DNA of 58,855 nucleotides from [Streptosporangium] indianense (GTDB taxonomy: Bacteria; Actinomycetota; Actinomycetes; Streptomycetales; Streptomycetaceae): the NCBI RefSeq assembly GCF_021474405.1, contig NZ_JAKEIO010000037.1:1-58855 (forward strand), read 5' to 3'. A model generated the notes under the pieces. The model saw only the letters and a program-made list of their open reading frames with translations, was not told where the DNA came from and did not search any database. This document shows positions 33,769-41,890 of this stretch, in pieces (within the stretch, counting starts at the first letter, position 1; each line of letters opens with the position of its first letter). Both the position numbers and the translations under genes were made by a program.

Positions 33769-35016
33769 ATGAGCCCCCGCGCCGGGAACACCGGCCCCCA
33801 CACTCTCGCCTTCGTCGAGAGCCCGGTACAGCTGCTGAACGTGCTGGAGTGGGCGCACGCGCATGCGCCCGGCGTGGGGCTCACCCTCGTGGTGCTGTCG
33901 CCCGTCGACCCGATGACGCGCGGCCAGCTGCGGCGGATGTCCGACCTGGCCCGCGACGAGGGGCACGAGGTCCGCTGGGAGGAGGCCAGGGGCGGCCCGC
34001 TGGCGCCCTTCCAGACCATCGGCGGTCTGACCGGCCTGCTCCGCAGGGCGCGCCGGGTCGTGCTGGGGGACCCCTTCTCCCGCTACGTCCAGCTGCTGCT
34101 GACGATCACCCGCGCCCGTGACCTGGTCGTCGTCGACGACGGCACGGCGACGATGGAGTTCGTCGGGCAGCTGGCCCGCGGTGAACGGCTGGTGCGCTGG
34201 CACCGCAAGGGCGGCCGCCCCGGCCCCCGGGACGTGGTCTTCGCGCCGGTGTCCGCCTCGGCCCGCCGCCTGCTGACCCCCGGCGACCGCCGCCGCATCG
34301 AGATCTTCTCCTCCATGCCGATGGAGGAGACCCCGGCAGGCGTCACCGTCAGCGCCCACACCTTCGCCTGGACCCGGGCCCGCTTCGGCCCGCCCCGGAT
34401 CACCAAGGGCGCCGACCTGGTCGGCACGTCCCTGGTGGAGACGGGCGTCGTGGACGACGGCCGCTATCTGGAGGCCGTGCACGCCCTGGCCACGGCGCAC
34501 GGCGCCACCCGCTACTTCGCCCACCGCCGCGAGAGCACGGACAAGCTCCACCGCCTCGCGGTCGAGACGGGCATGGAGATCGTCCGCCCCGAACTCCCCC
34601 TCGAACTGATCGCCCGCCGCGGCCCCATCGGCCGGACGATCCTGAGCTTCCCCTCCACGGTCGTCCACACCCTCCCGCTCGCCCTGTCCGGCACGGGGGT
34701 ACGCGTGGCCGTCTGTGACATCGACCCCGCCTGGCTGACCGAGCACGCCTCCCCGCGTGCCCAGGGCTTCCTGTCCGGGGTCACCGGAACGGCCCGGGAC
34801 GTCCACCGGCTGTCACCGACGGACCCGCCGGTGCTCCCGGAACAGGCAAGCCCACCCGACCCGACAGCCCCGGCCCCCTTCACGGCCACACAGCCGTCCG
34901 CCGAATCCGCCCCGGAACCTGCCCCGGCGACGCAGCCTCCCCCCGGCCCGTCCGCCCGGGCCCCCTTCACCGCCACACAGCCGTCCGCCGGGCTGGTCGG
35001 TCCGGCGGCGTCGTGA
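33769..35016 (+). CDS. Sialyltransferase/polysialyltransferase-like protein with Pro-rich tail
   Basis: 415 residues. LAFVESPVQLLNVLEWAHAHAP at the start and VVVDDGTATMEFVGQL fit the ESP.QL and DDG motifs of bacterial GT52-like sialyltransferases; RILSFPSTVVHTLPLAL-type residues follow near 290. The last 60 residues contain two copies of APFTATQPSA in a Pro/Ala linker. 46 bp after neuB; last gene of the plus arm. Probably a second nonulosonic-acid transferase. Confidence 0.78.
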   Translation: MSPRAGNTGPHTLAFVESPVQLLNVLEWAHAHAPGVGLTLVVLSPVDPMTRGQLRRMSDLARDEGHEVRWEEARGGPLAPFQTIGGLTGLLRRARRVVLGDPFSRYVQLLLTITRARDLVVVDDGTATMEFVGQLARGERLVRWHRKGGRPGPRDVVFAPVSASARRLLTPGDRRRIEIFSSMPMEETPAGVTVSAHTFAWTRARFGPPRITKGADLVGTSLVETGVVDDGRYLEAVHALATAHGATRYFAHRRESTDKLHRLAVETGMEIVRPELPLELIARRGPIGRTILSFPSTVVHTLPLALSGTGVRVAVCDIDPAWLTEHASPRAQGFLSGVTGTARDVHRLSPTDPPVLPEQASPPDPTAPAPFTATQPSAESAPEPAPATQPPPGPSARAPFTATQPSAGLVGPAAS

Positions 35017-35026
35017 GGGGTTCTGC

Positions 35027-35707
35027 TCACTCCTCCCCTGGTACCGGAGCGGGCCTGCGCGCCAGCAGGAACGCGCGGGGCAGTTCCTCCCCGGCCTCCG
35101 GCTCGCGCAGCACGCGGGCGTGCAGGGCCAAGCCGGCCCCGGTGAGGTGCCCGATGACGGTGTCCGGGGTGCGCCAGTAGCAGTCGAGCGAGATCTCCTG
35201 CCCGAAGCGCTCGGTCAGGCGCCGGTGCCCGTCCTGCGCCCCGGACTGGAAACCGAGCAGCACCGGCGCCCCCGGCAGCAGGACGCGGTGGAACTCGGCG
35301 AACACGGACGGCAGGTGATCGTCCGGCACGTGGATGATCGAGTACAGCGCGACGATGCCGCCGAGCGTCTCGTCCGGCAGGTCCAGGGCCGTCATCGACC
35401 CGACGTGAAAGCGCAGGTCCGGATGCGCCCTGCGGGCCAGGGCCACCATGCGGGGCGAGGCGTCGACCCCGAACACCGGCAGCCCCGCGTCGCGCAACCG
35501 CGCCGTGACGTGCCCCGGCCCGCTGCCGAGGTCCGCCACCGGCGGCCGCCCGGGCACCCCCGGCACCTCGGCCAGCTCCACGAAGGCCGACAGCAGCGCC
35601 CGCTCCAGCGGTCTCCCGGCCAGGCTGTCGGGGTGCTCGGCGGCGTAGGCCTCGGCGATGGCGTCGTACGAGGCTCGCGTGGACTCCAGGAACTCAGGGG
35701 CGCGCAC
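35027..35707 (-). CDS. Class I SAM-dependent methyltransferase
   Basis: 226 residues from the GTG at 35707, seven bases after a TAGTGT box (leaderless layout); longer frames add unlike residues. EFLESTRASYDAIAEAYAAEH, VADLGSGPGHVTARLRDAG, VFGVDASPRMVALAR, and IVALYSIIHVPDDHLPSVFAEFHRVLLPGAPVLLGFQ are the standard Methyltransf_11/25 motifs. Small-molecule methyltransferase of unknown substrate. It converges on the glycan cluster with an 11-bp gap; no reason to place it in that pathway. Confidence 0.87.
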   Translation of the reverse strand: MRAPEFLESTRASYDAIAEAYAAEHPDSLAGRPLERALLSAFVELAEVPGVPGRPPVADLGSGPGHVTARLRDAGLPVFGVDASPRMVALARRAHPDLRFHVGSMTALDLPDETLGGIVALYSIIHVPDDHLPSVFAEFHRVLLPGAPVLLGFQSGAQDGHRRLTERFGQEISLDCYWRTPDTVIGHLTGAGLALHARVLREPEAGEELPRAFLLARRPAPVPGEE

Positions 35708-35891
35708 GGGGCGCACACTAGCGGGGGCGGACGTCCGGCAGATGAACACGCCCGTGTTCGCCGCGCAGGGCGTGGTATCCGTGGAGAGGATGGATGGATA
35801 CCGGAGTTCCGACGTCGATGTGGTCGAAGTCACACTCCGGGGGGTGGAGGCCCGCCAGACCCCAAAAGGCGGGCAAGTTTACCCACCTCAC

Positions 35892-35920
35892 TTGATAGCT
35901 ATGCGTCAGGCGGTCATATT
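35892..35920 (+). promoter_or_regulatory. Probable promoter of the M20 amidohydrolase gene
   Basis: TTGATA (35892-35897), 17 bp, CATATT (35915-35920), inside an AT-rich patch unusual for this window. Leader of about 79 bases to the ATG. Confidence 0.6.
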
Positions 35921-36005
35921 TTCTTCCCCTATCGGGTTGAACTTTTGTTGATCCAGGGTCAGCCGACCGCCCCGGCGCCCTACCCTTCAGAGGGTGAAGC
36001 CACTG

Positions 36006-37238
36006 ATGTCACTGGAGTCCGAGGTCGATCTTCCCGGCGGAGCAGTCCTTCCCGGTGCACTGCCCGACGCTCTGCGGGCCGAGCTCATCGCGTTCCGGCG
36101 CGACCTCCACATGCACCCGGAGCTCGGCAACCAGGAGTTCCGCACGACCGCCGCGATCAAGGAGCGGCTCGAGCGGGCCGGCCTCAAGCCGCGCGTCCTC
36201 GCCGTGGGGACGGGACTCGTCTGTGACATCGGTGTGGAGGGCGAGCAGTGGGACGGCGGTCCCAGCATGCTCGCGATGCGGGCCGACATCGACGGCCTGC
36301 CCATCCCGGACACCAAGGCGGAGTGCCCGTACCGCTCGACCGTGCCCGACCGCGCGCACGCCTGCGGTCACGACGTGCACACCACCGTCGTGCTCGGCGC
36401 CGGACTCGTCCTCGCCGAGCTGCACCGCCAGGGTGCGCTGCCCCGCCCCGTCCGGTTGATCTTCCAGCCCGCCGAGGAGGTGCTGCCCGGCGGTGCCGCC
36501 GACGCCATCAAGTGCGGGGCACTGGAGGGCGTCGGCGCGATCATCGCCGTGCACTGCGACCCCCGGGTGGACGCGGGCAGGATCGGTCTGCGGGAGGGGC
36601 CCATCACCTCCGCCTGCGACCGGCTGGAGATCGGCCTCGACGGACCGGGCGGCCACACCGCCCGCCCCCACCTCACGACCGACCTGGTCACCGCCGCAGC
36701 GCGTGTCGTCACCGACGTACCGGCGCTGGTCAGCCGGCGCTTCGACAGCCGCAGCGGGCTCGCCATCACCTGGGGCCGCGTCGAGTCGGGTCACGCGCCG
36801 AACGTGATCCCGCAGCACGCCGAGCTCTCCGGCACCGTGCGCTGCCTCGACCTGGAGGCGTGGCGGCAGGCTCCCGACGTCGTCGTCGCGGCCATCGACG
36901 AGATCGCCAACCTGCACCGGGCCAAGTCCGAGATCAACTACGTCCGCGGCGTCCCGCCCGTCGTCAACGAGCCCGGGGTCACCGAGCTGCTGCGCGAGGC
37001 GATGATCGCCCGCCGCGGGGTCGAATCCGTCGAGGGCACCGAGCAGAGCCTCGGCGGCGAGGACTTCTCCTGGTACCTGGAGCGCGTCCCCGGCGCAATG
37101 GCCCGCCTGGGCGTCCGCACCCCCGGCGAACGCCACATCCGCGACCTCCACCAGGGCGACTTCGACGTCGACGAGTCGGCCATCACGGTCGGAGTAGAAC
37201 TCTTCACGGCAGCAGCCCTGGTCAACGGCCTCCGCTGA
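36006..37238 (+). CDS. M20 family amidohydrolase
   Basis: 410 residues from the ATG at 36006 (GTG at 35994 also in frame). FRRDLHMHPELGNQEFRTT, MRADIDGLPI, AHACGHDVHTTVVLGAGLVLAE, FQPAEEVLPGGA and GGEDFSWYLERVPGAMARLG give the zinc ligands and catalytic Glu of the IAA-amino-acid/hippurate hydrolase branch. Dimerisation domain around 190-310. Cleaves N-acyl amino acids or similar amides; substrate not defined. Monocistronic, ending at a short hairpin. Confidence 0.92.
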   Translation: MSLESEVDLPGGAVLPGALPDALRAELIAFRRDLHMHPELGNQEFRTTAAIKERLERAGLKPRVLAVGTGLVCDIGVEGEQWDGGPSMLAMRADIDGLPIPDTKAECPYRSTVPDRAHACGHDVHTTVVLGAGLVLAELHRQGALPRPVRLIFQPAEEVLPGGAADAIKCGALEGVGAIIAVHCDPRVDAGRIGLREGPITSACDRLEIGLDGPGGHTARPHLTTDLVTAAARVVTDVPALVSRRFDSRSGLAITWGRVESGHAPNVIPQHAELSGTVRCLDLEAWRQAPDVVVAAIDEIANLHRAKSEINYVRGVPPVVNEPGVTELLREAMIARRGVESVEGTEQSLGGEDFSWYLERVPGAMARLGVRTPGERHIRDLHQGDFDVDESAITVGVELFTAAALVNGLR

Positions 37239-37240
37239 CA

Positions 37241-37258
37241 CGCCCCCTTTTGGGGGCG
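37241..37258 (+). terminator. Terminator of the amidohydrolase gene
   Basis: CGCCCCC-TTTT-GGGGGCG, a 7-bp stem with a 4-nt loop two bases after the stop codon. Confidence 0.7.
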
Positions 37259-37446
37259 CGGGGAACTGCGCACATCCCACGACGGCGCCGCACGCGTTCG
37301 CAGGGGCGCGGGGAACTGCGCACCTCCCACGACGGCGCCGCACGGACGCATGGGGGCGCGGGGAACTGCGCACATCCCACGACGGCGCCGCACGCGTTCG
37401 CAGGGGCGCGGGGAACTGCGCGACCGGCCACGACGGCGCCGCACAG
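37253..37446. repeat. Four 50-bp tandem repeats of a dispersed Streptomyces element
   Basis: Units start at 37253, 37303, 37353 and 37403, each with GGGGCGCGGGGAACTGCG and then CCACGACGGCGCCGCAC. Units 1 and 3 are nearly identical. A partial relative lies at 51778-51800, also just after a stop codon. Confidence 0.85.
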
Positions 37447-37662
37447 GGACGACAGCCCCGTGACCCCACCCCGTTCACCCCGACAGACCCTCCGGTTGCG
37501 AGCGGCGCAGCCTCACGGCAGCCTGGTGCGCGTCACGAGGTAGGCACGCGCCGTGTTCCCGACTACACCTTTCGACCCCGTTCCCTCCCGTGGTTCACAA
37601 GGGCGTAACCGGCCATCGGCACGAATGGATAACGGCCCCGCGGCGAACCGTTCCCAGGAGTG

Positions 37663-37676
37663 TCTACGCGCGTTAA
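37663..37676. promoter_or_regulatory. Nucleoside-regulon operator, first BMP gene
   Basis: TCTACGCGCGTTAA, sharing ACGCGCGT and the preceding TCT with the sites at 38970, 40231 and 52702. The matching sequence continues as TTAATGTGCG, so the site touches the likely -10 region. Confidence 0.7.
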
Positions 37677-37729
37677 TGTGCGCCGAACCGAGCACCCATC
37701 GCGGGGCTTTGGAGAATGGGGAACTTCAG

Positions 37730-38773
37730 ATGCGTCGGATTTCCAAACTGACCCGTGTCGCGGTGGGGGTCGCGTCGCTCGGGCTCGTCGCCACGGCCTG
37801 CGGCGGCACCAGCAGTGACAGCGGCGACAGCGACAGCAACGACAAGGGCCTCGCCATCGCGTACGACGTCGGCGGCAAGGGCGACCAGTCCTTCAACGAC
37901 GCCGCCTACGCCGGCCTGACGAAGGCCAAGGACGAGTTCGGCTACAAGACGGCCGACATCGAGCCCACCGAGGGCGAGACGGACGCCGACAAGGAGCAGC
38001 GCCTGGCGTCGCTGGCCAAGCAGGGCTACAACCCGGTCATCGGCGTCGGGTTCGCCTACGGCCCGGCGATGAAGGCCGTCGCCGCCAAGTACCCGAAGAC
38101 CACCTTCGGCATCGTGGACTCGGTCGTCGAGGGCAAGAACGTCGCCTCCCTCGTGTTCGCCGAGGAGCAGGCCTCCTACCTCGCCGGTGTCGCCGCCGCC
38201 AAGGCCACGAAGACCGACGTCGTCGGCTTCGTCGGCGGTGTCGACGTGCCGCTGATCCACAAGTTCGAGGCCGGCTACAAGCAGGGCGTGCAGGACACCA
38301 ACTCCAAGGTGAAGGTCCTGTCCCAGTACCTGACGCAGACGGCCGAGGAGGGCGGCTTCTCCAGCCCCGACAAGGGCAAGGCCGCCGCGGAGGGCCAGAT
38401 CGAGAAGAAGGCCGACGTGCTCTACGCGGCCGCCGGTCTGTCCGGTCAGGGCGTCATCGAGGCCGCCGCCAAGGCCAAGGTCTGGGCGATCGGCGTCGAC
38501 TCCGACCAGTACAAGCAGGCCGCCCTGGCGCCGTACAAGAACTACATCCTCACCTCCGCGCTCAAGGACGTCGGCGGCGCGGTCTACACGCTGTCCAAGT
38601 CGGTCCACGACGGCAAGCCGCTGAGCGGCACCCAGACGTTCGACCTGGAGGTCAACGGCGTGGGCCTGTCGGAGTCCAACCCGGAGTACGCGAAGATCGC
38701 GGGTCTCCAGGACGCCGTGAACAAGGCCAAGCAGGAGATCATCGACGGCAAGATCAAGGTCAACACCGAGTGA
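37730..38773 (+). CDS. BMP family nucleoside-binding lipoprotein (copy 1)
   Basis: 347 residues. Signal peptide MRRISKLTRVAVGVASLGLVATAC with a lipoprotein Cys near 24, then a periplasmic-binding domain: LAIAYDVGGKGDQSFNDAAYAGL, LAKQGYNPVIGVGFAYG, FGIVDSV, EEQASYLAGVAAA, VVGFVGGVDVPLIHKFEAGY, YAAAGLSGQGVIEAA and WAIGVDSDQ. BMP/PnrA-type proteins capture purine and other nucleosides for an ABC importer. Very similar to the next gene; both have their own operator. Longer upstream frame is not coding. Confidence 0.95.
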   Translation: MRRISKLTRVAVGVASLGLVATACGGTSSDSGDSDSNDKGLAIAYDVGGKGDQSFNDAAYAGLTKAKDEFGYKTADIEPTEGETDADKEQRLASLAKQGYNPVIGVGFAYGPAMKAVAAKYPKTTFGIVDSVVEGKNVASLVFAEEQASYLAGVAAAKATKTDVVGFVGGVDVPLIHKFEAGYKQGVQDTNSKVKVLSQYLTQTAEEGGFSSPDKGKAAAEGQIEKKADVLYAAAGLSGQGVIEAAAKAKVWAIGVDSDQYKQAALAPYKNYILTSALKDVGGAVYTLSKSVHDGKPLSGTQTFDLEVNGVGLSESNPEYAKIAGLQDAVNKAKQEIIDGKIKVNTE

Positions 38774-38774
38774 G

Positions 38775-38830
38775 CCGGCCGGTCTGACCGGCCGGAGCGG
38801 GCGGGCACCCCCTGGGTGTCCGCCCGCTCC
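38775..38830 (+). terminator. Double-hairpin terminator after first BMP gene
   Basis: CCGGCCGGT-CTG-ACCGGCCGG (9-bp stem) overlaps a second stem at 38794-38830 whose 17-bp arms begin GGAGCGGGCGG, with one wobble pair and a 3-nt loop. Confidence 0.85.
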
Positions 38831-38969
38831 GCGTTTCCCGGCCCCCTCCCGGGGAACCGGATCACCCAGCGCCACGCCCCGTTCGCGGTCGGCAACGGCC
38901 CGGCCAAGGACCGGTGATGGCTTGGCCACGGGCGCATAACAAGGTGGACAGAAGGGGTTTTCAGGCAGG

Positions 38970-38983
38970 TCTACGCGCGTTAA
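38970..38983. promoter_or_regulatory. Nucleoside-regulon operator, second BMP gene
   Basis: TCTACGCGCGTTAA, identical to the site before the first BMP gene; the flanks (CAGG before, TGCG and CGAA after) are also shared. Confidence 0.7.
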
Positions 38984-39058
38984 TCTGCGGCGAAGCCAGC
39001 GCTGAAGCTGAACCGTCCGGCGCTGTGCACCTCGGTTGTACGACAGGAGCACCCACAC

Positions 39059-40108
39059 ATGCGCCGGATTTCCCGGATCACGGTCGCAGGCGCAGCGACC
39101 GCCTCCCTGGCCCTCGCGCTCTCCGCCTGCGGCGGCACCTCGACCTCCGCCGGGTCGTCGGACTCGAAGGGCGACAAGGGCCTCGCCATCGCCTACGACG
39201 TCGGCGGCAAGGGCGACCAGTCCTTCAACGACGCCGCGTTCGCGGGCCTGGAGCAGGCGAAGAAGGAGTTCGGGTACCAGACGGCCGACGTGGAGCCCAC
39301 CGAGGGCGAGACGGACGCCGACAAGGAGCAGCGCCTGGTCTCGCTGGCCAAGCAGGGCTACAACCCGGTCGTCGGTGTCGGTTACGCCTACGCCGCCGCC
39401 GTGAAGGGCGCCGCGGAGAAGTTCCCGAAGACCACGTTCGGCATCGTCGACGACGCCACGATCAACACCGAGAACGTGGCCGACCTGGTCTTCAACGAGG
39501 AGCAGGCCTCCTACCTGGCCGGTGTCGCCGCCGCCAAGACCAGCAAGACCAAGGTCGTCGGCTTCGTCGGCGGCGTGGACATCCCGCTGATCCACAAGTT
39601 CCAGGCGGGCTTCGCGCAGGGCGTCAAGGACACCGACCCTAAGGTCAAGGTGCTCTCGCAGTACCTCACCCAGACGGCCGAGGAGGGCGGTTTCGCCAGC
39701 CCCGACAAGGGCAAGACGGCTGCCGAGGGTCAGATCGAGAAGAAGGCCGACGTCGTCTACGCGGCCGCCGGCCTGTCCGGTCAGGGCGTCATCGAGGCCG
39801 CCGCCGCCGAGAAGGTGTGGGCCATCGGTGTGGACTCCGACCAGTACCAGCAGGAAGCCCTTGCCAAGTACAAGGACTCCATCCTGACCTCGGCGATGAA
39901 GGACGTCGCCAAGGCTGTGTACAACCTGGCGAAGTCGGTCGAGGACGGAAAGCCCGAGACCGGTATCGTTCGTGGCGATCTGAAGACCGGCGAGGTGAGC
40001 CTGTCGAACTCCAACCCGAAGTTCGCGGACGACGCCGACCTTCAGGCAGCCCTGAAGACGGCCAAGGAGAAGATCATCAGCGGCGAGATCAAGGTCAAGA
40101 GCAGCTGA
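39059..40108 (+). CDS. BMP family nucleoside-binding lipoprotein (copy 2)
   Basis: 349 residues; ATG with CAGGAG nine bases upstream. Signal peptide ends in ALALSAC. The mature protein follows the first BMP protein almost throughout (DVGGKGDQSFNDAAFAGL, KFPKTTFGIVDDA, KVVGFVGGVDIPLIHKFQAGF, WAIGVDSDQYQQ), so this is a tandem duplicate. Divergence is greatest in the C-terminal 60 residues. Likely the main solute receptor of the adjacent importer. Confidence 0.95.
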   Translation: MRRISRITVAGAATASLALALSACGGTSTSAGSSDSKGDKGLAIAYDVGGKGDQSFNDAAFAGLEQAKKEFGYQTADVEPTEGETDADKEQRLVSLAKQGYNPVVGVGYAYAAAVKGAAEKFPKTTFGIVDDATINTENVADLVFNEEQASYLAGVAAAKTSKTKVVGFVGGVDIPLIHKFQAGFAQGVKDTDPKVKVLSQYLTQTAEEGGFASPDKGKTAAEGQIEKKADVVYAAAGLSGQGVIEAAAAEKVWAIGVDSDQYQQEALAKYKDSILTSAMKDVAKAVYNLAKSVEDGKPETGIVRGDLKTGEVSLSNSNPKFADDADLQAALKTAKEKIISGEIKVKSS

Positions 40109-40132
40109 CGAGCGACTGCCTCGAAGCAGGCG

Positions 40133-40184
40133 GTGACCCCCGGGGTCACGTCCGCTCGACGGGGTACGGGGAGCCGCTCCCCGT
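40133..40184 (+). terminator. Hairpin pair after second BMP gene
   Basis: GTGACCCC-C-GGGGTCAC (40133-40149) and ACGGGGAG-CCG-CTCCCCGT (40166-40184), before the ABC operon promoter region. Confidence 0.65.
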
Positions 40185-40230
40185 GCCCCGTTGCCGCGGG
40201 GCGTAGGCCCCTTTGTATGCCCTAGGGGCG

Positions 40231-40242
40231 CTACGCGCGTAG
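40231..40242. promoter_or_regulatory. Nucleoside-regulon operator, ABC transporter operon
   Basis: CTACGCGCGTAG, a perfect 12-bp palindrome, about 28 bp before the AGGAG of the ATPase gene. Confidence 0.7.
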
Positions 40243-40318
40243 ACGGCCCCCGTCCCCAGGAGAGTGCGCCATCAACGCGTCCAGCAGCCCTCCGGCCGGA
40301 GCGGCGGTCAACGAATCG

Positions 40319-41890
40319 GTGACCGCCGTCGAACTCGCCGGGATCACCAAGCGTTTCCCCGGAGTCGTGGCCAACCACGACATCCACCTCAGCGTCCGCA
40401 AGGGCACCGTGCACGCCCTCGTCGGCGAGAACGGCGCCGGCAAGTCGACGCTGATGAAGATCCTCTACGGCATGCAGAAGCCGGACGAGGGCACCATCGC
40501 CGTCGACGGGCAGCAGGTCGGCTTCTCGTCGCCGGCCGACGCCATCGCCCGCGGCATCGGCATGGTCCACCAGCACTTCATGCTCGCCGACAACCTCACG
40601 GTCCTGGAGAACGTGGCGCTCGGCAGCGAGCAGCTCTACGGCATCGGCGCCAAGGCCCGCCGCAAGATCAAGGAGCTCTCCGAACGCTACGGCCTCGGTG
40701 TCGAGCCCGACCTGATGGTCGAGGAGCTCGGTGTCGCCGCCCGCCAGCGTGTGGAGATCCTCAAGGTCCTCTACCGCGGCGCGACCACCCTCATCCTCGA
40801 CGAGCCGACCGCGGTCCTCGTCCCGCAGGAGGTCGACGCCCTCTTCGCCAACCTGCGCGAACTGAAGTCCGAGGGCCTGTCGGTCATCTTCATCTCGCAC
40901 AAGCTCGGCGAGGTCCTCTCCGTCGCCGACGAGATCACCGTCATCCGCCGCGGCACCACCGTCGGCACCGCCGTCCCGTCCGAGACGACGCCCCGTCAGC
41001 TCGCCGAGATGATGGTCGGCAGCGAGCTGCCCACGCCCGAGACGGCCGAGTCCACGGTCACCGACCGCCCGGTCATCGGCGTCGAGAAGCTGCGCCTGGC
41101 GGCCCCCGGCGGCAAGGCGCTCCTCGACGACATCAGCTTCACCATCCACGCGGGCGAGGTCCTCGGCATCGCCGGTGTCGAGGGCAACGGCCAGACCGAA
41201 CTGGTCGACGCGCTCATCGGCCTCCGGTCCGCCGACAGCGGCACGATCCGGCTCGCCGACGAGGAGATCACCGCCTGGCCCACCCGCCGGCGCCGCGAGC
41301 AGGGCATCGGCTACATCCCCGAGGACCGGCACCGCCACGGTCTCCTCCTGGAGGCACCCCTCTGGGAGAACCGCATCCTCGGTCACGTCACCGAGAAGCC
41401 CCTCGCCAAGGGCGTCTGGCTGGACCCGAAGGCGGCCCAGGAGGACACCCGCCGGATCGTGACGGAGTACGACGTCCGCACCCCCGGCATCGACGTCACC
41501 GCGGCCTCCCTGTCCGGCGGCAACCAGCAGAAGCTGATCGTCGGCCGCGAGATGAGCCACAAGCCGCGCTTCCTCATCGCCGCGCACCCCACCCGGGGCG
41601 TGGACGTCGGCGCCCAGGCCGCCATCTGGGACCACATCCGCGAGGCGCGCCGCGAGGGCCTGGCCGTGCTGCTGATCTCCGCCGACCTGGACGAGCTGAT
41701 CGGCCTGTCCGACACGCTGCGCGTGATCTACAACGGCAAGCTGGTCGCGGACGCCGACCCGGCCACCATCACCCCCGAGGAGCTCGGCTCGGCCATGACC
41801 GGTGCCGTCACCGGGCACCTCGCGCACGACGACACCCCCGAGATCTCGAAGGCCGACGCCCCCGAGTCTCCGGAAGACGAGGCCCGCTGA
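40319..41890 (+). CDS. Nucleoside ABC transporter ATP-binding protein (two NBDs)
   Basis: 523 residues from the GTG at 40319. Two ABC domains: Walker [10 protein letters not shown] near 44 and a signature/Walker B region [10 protein letters not shown] near 160; the second half has a degenerate Walker A ([13 protein letters not shown]) and SGGNQQK before LIAAHPTRG. Walker B Asp of the second NBD is replaced by Ala-His. This is the usual sugar/nucleoside-type fused ATPase (YufO/RbsA-like). GGAG at 40259-40262 fits an in-frame ATC at 40271 much better than the GTG, so the protein may begin 16 residues earlier. Coupled to the permease by TGATG. Confidence 0.95.
   Translation: MTAVELAGITKRFPGVVANHDIHLSVRKGTVHALVGENGAGKSTLMKILYGMQKPDEGTIAVDGQQVGFSSPADAIARGIGMVHQHFMLADNLTVLENVALGSEQLYGIGAKARRKIKELSERYGLGVEPDLMVEELGVAARQRVEILKVLYRGATTLILDEPTAVLVPQEVDALFANLRELKSEGLSVIFISHKLGEVLSVADEITVIRRGTTVGTAVPSETTPRQLAEMMVGSELPTPETAESTVTDRPVIGVEKLRLAAPGGKALLDDISFTIHAGEVLGIAGVEGNGQTELVDALIGLRSADSGTIRLADEEITAWPTRRRREQGIGYIPEDRHRHGLLLEAPLWENRILGHVTEKPLAKGVWLDPKAAQEDTRRIVTEYDVRTPGIDVTAASLSGGNQQKLIVGREMSHKPRFLIAAHPTRGVDVGAQAAIWDHIREARREGLAVLLISADLDELIGLSDTLRVIYNGKLVADADPATITPEELGSAMTGAVTGHLAHDDTPEISKADAPESPEDEAR

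Larger units (their letters stand above)
37239..37729. other. Gene-free stretch: terminator, tandem repeats, operator
   Basis: 491 bp between the amidohydrolase and the first BMP gene. It holds a terminator hairpin (37241-37258), four 50-bp repeats (37253-37446), and the CTACGCGCG operator (37663-37676). No credible coding sequence. Confidence 0.7.

Noticed and set aside
35027..35707. Methyltransferase as part of the nonulosonic-acid cluster
   Set aside because: It is on the opposite strand, convergent, and has its own promoter-like box; no sequence feature ties it to glycans.
37253..37446. CRISPR array
   Set aside because: Repeats are 50 bp and directly adjacent with no unique spacers of constant length, and there are no cas genes.
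37673..41827. A 1384-codon minus-strand open frame
   Set aside because: It is the antisense of the two BMP genes and the ABC ATPase, made open by high-GC codon use. Its translation is a Val/Leu/Gly/Asp/Arg repeat without any domain, and the plus-strand genes are unmistakable.
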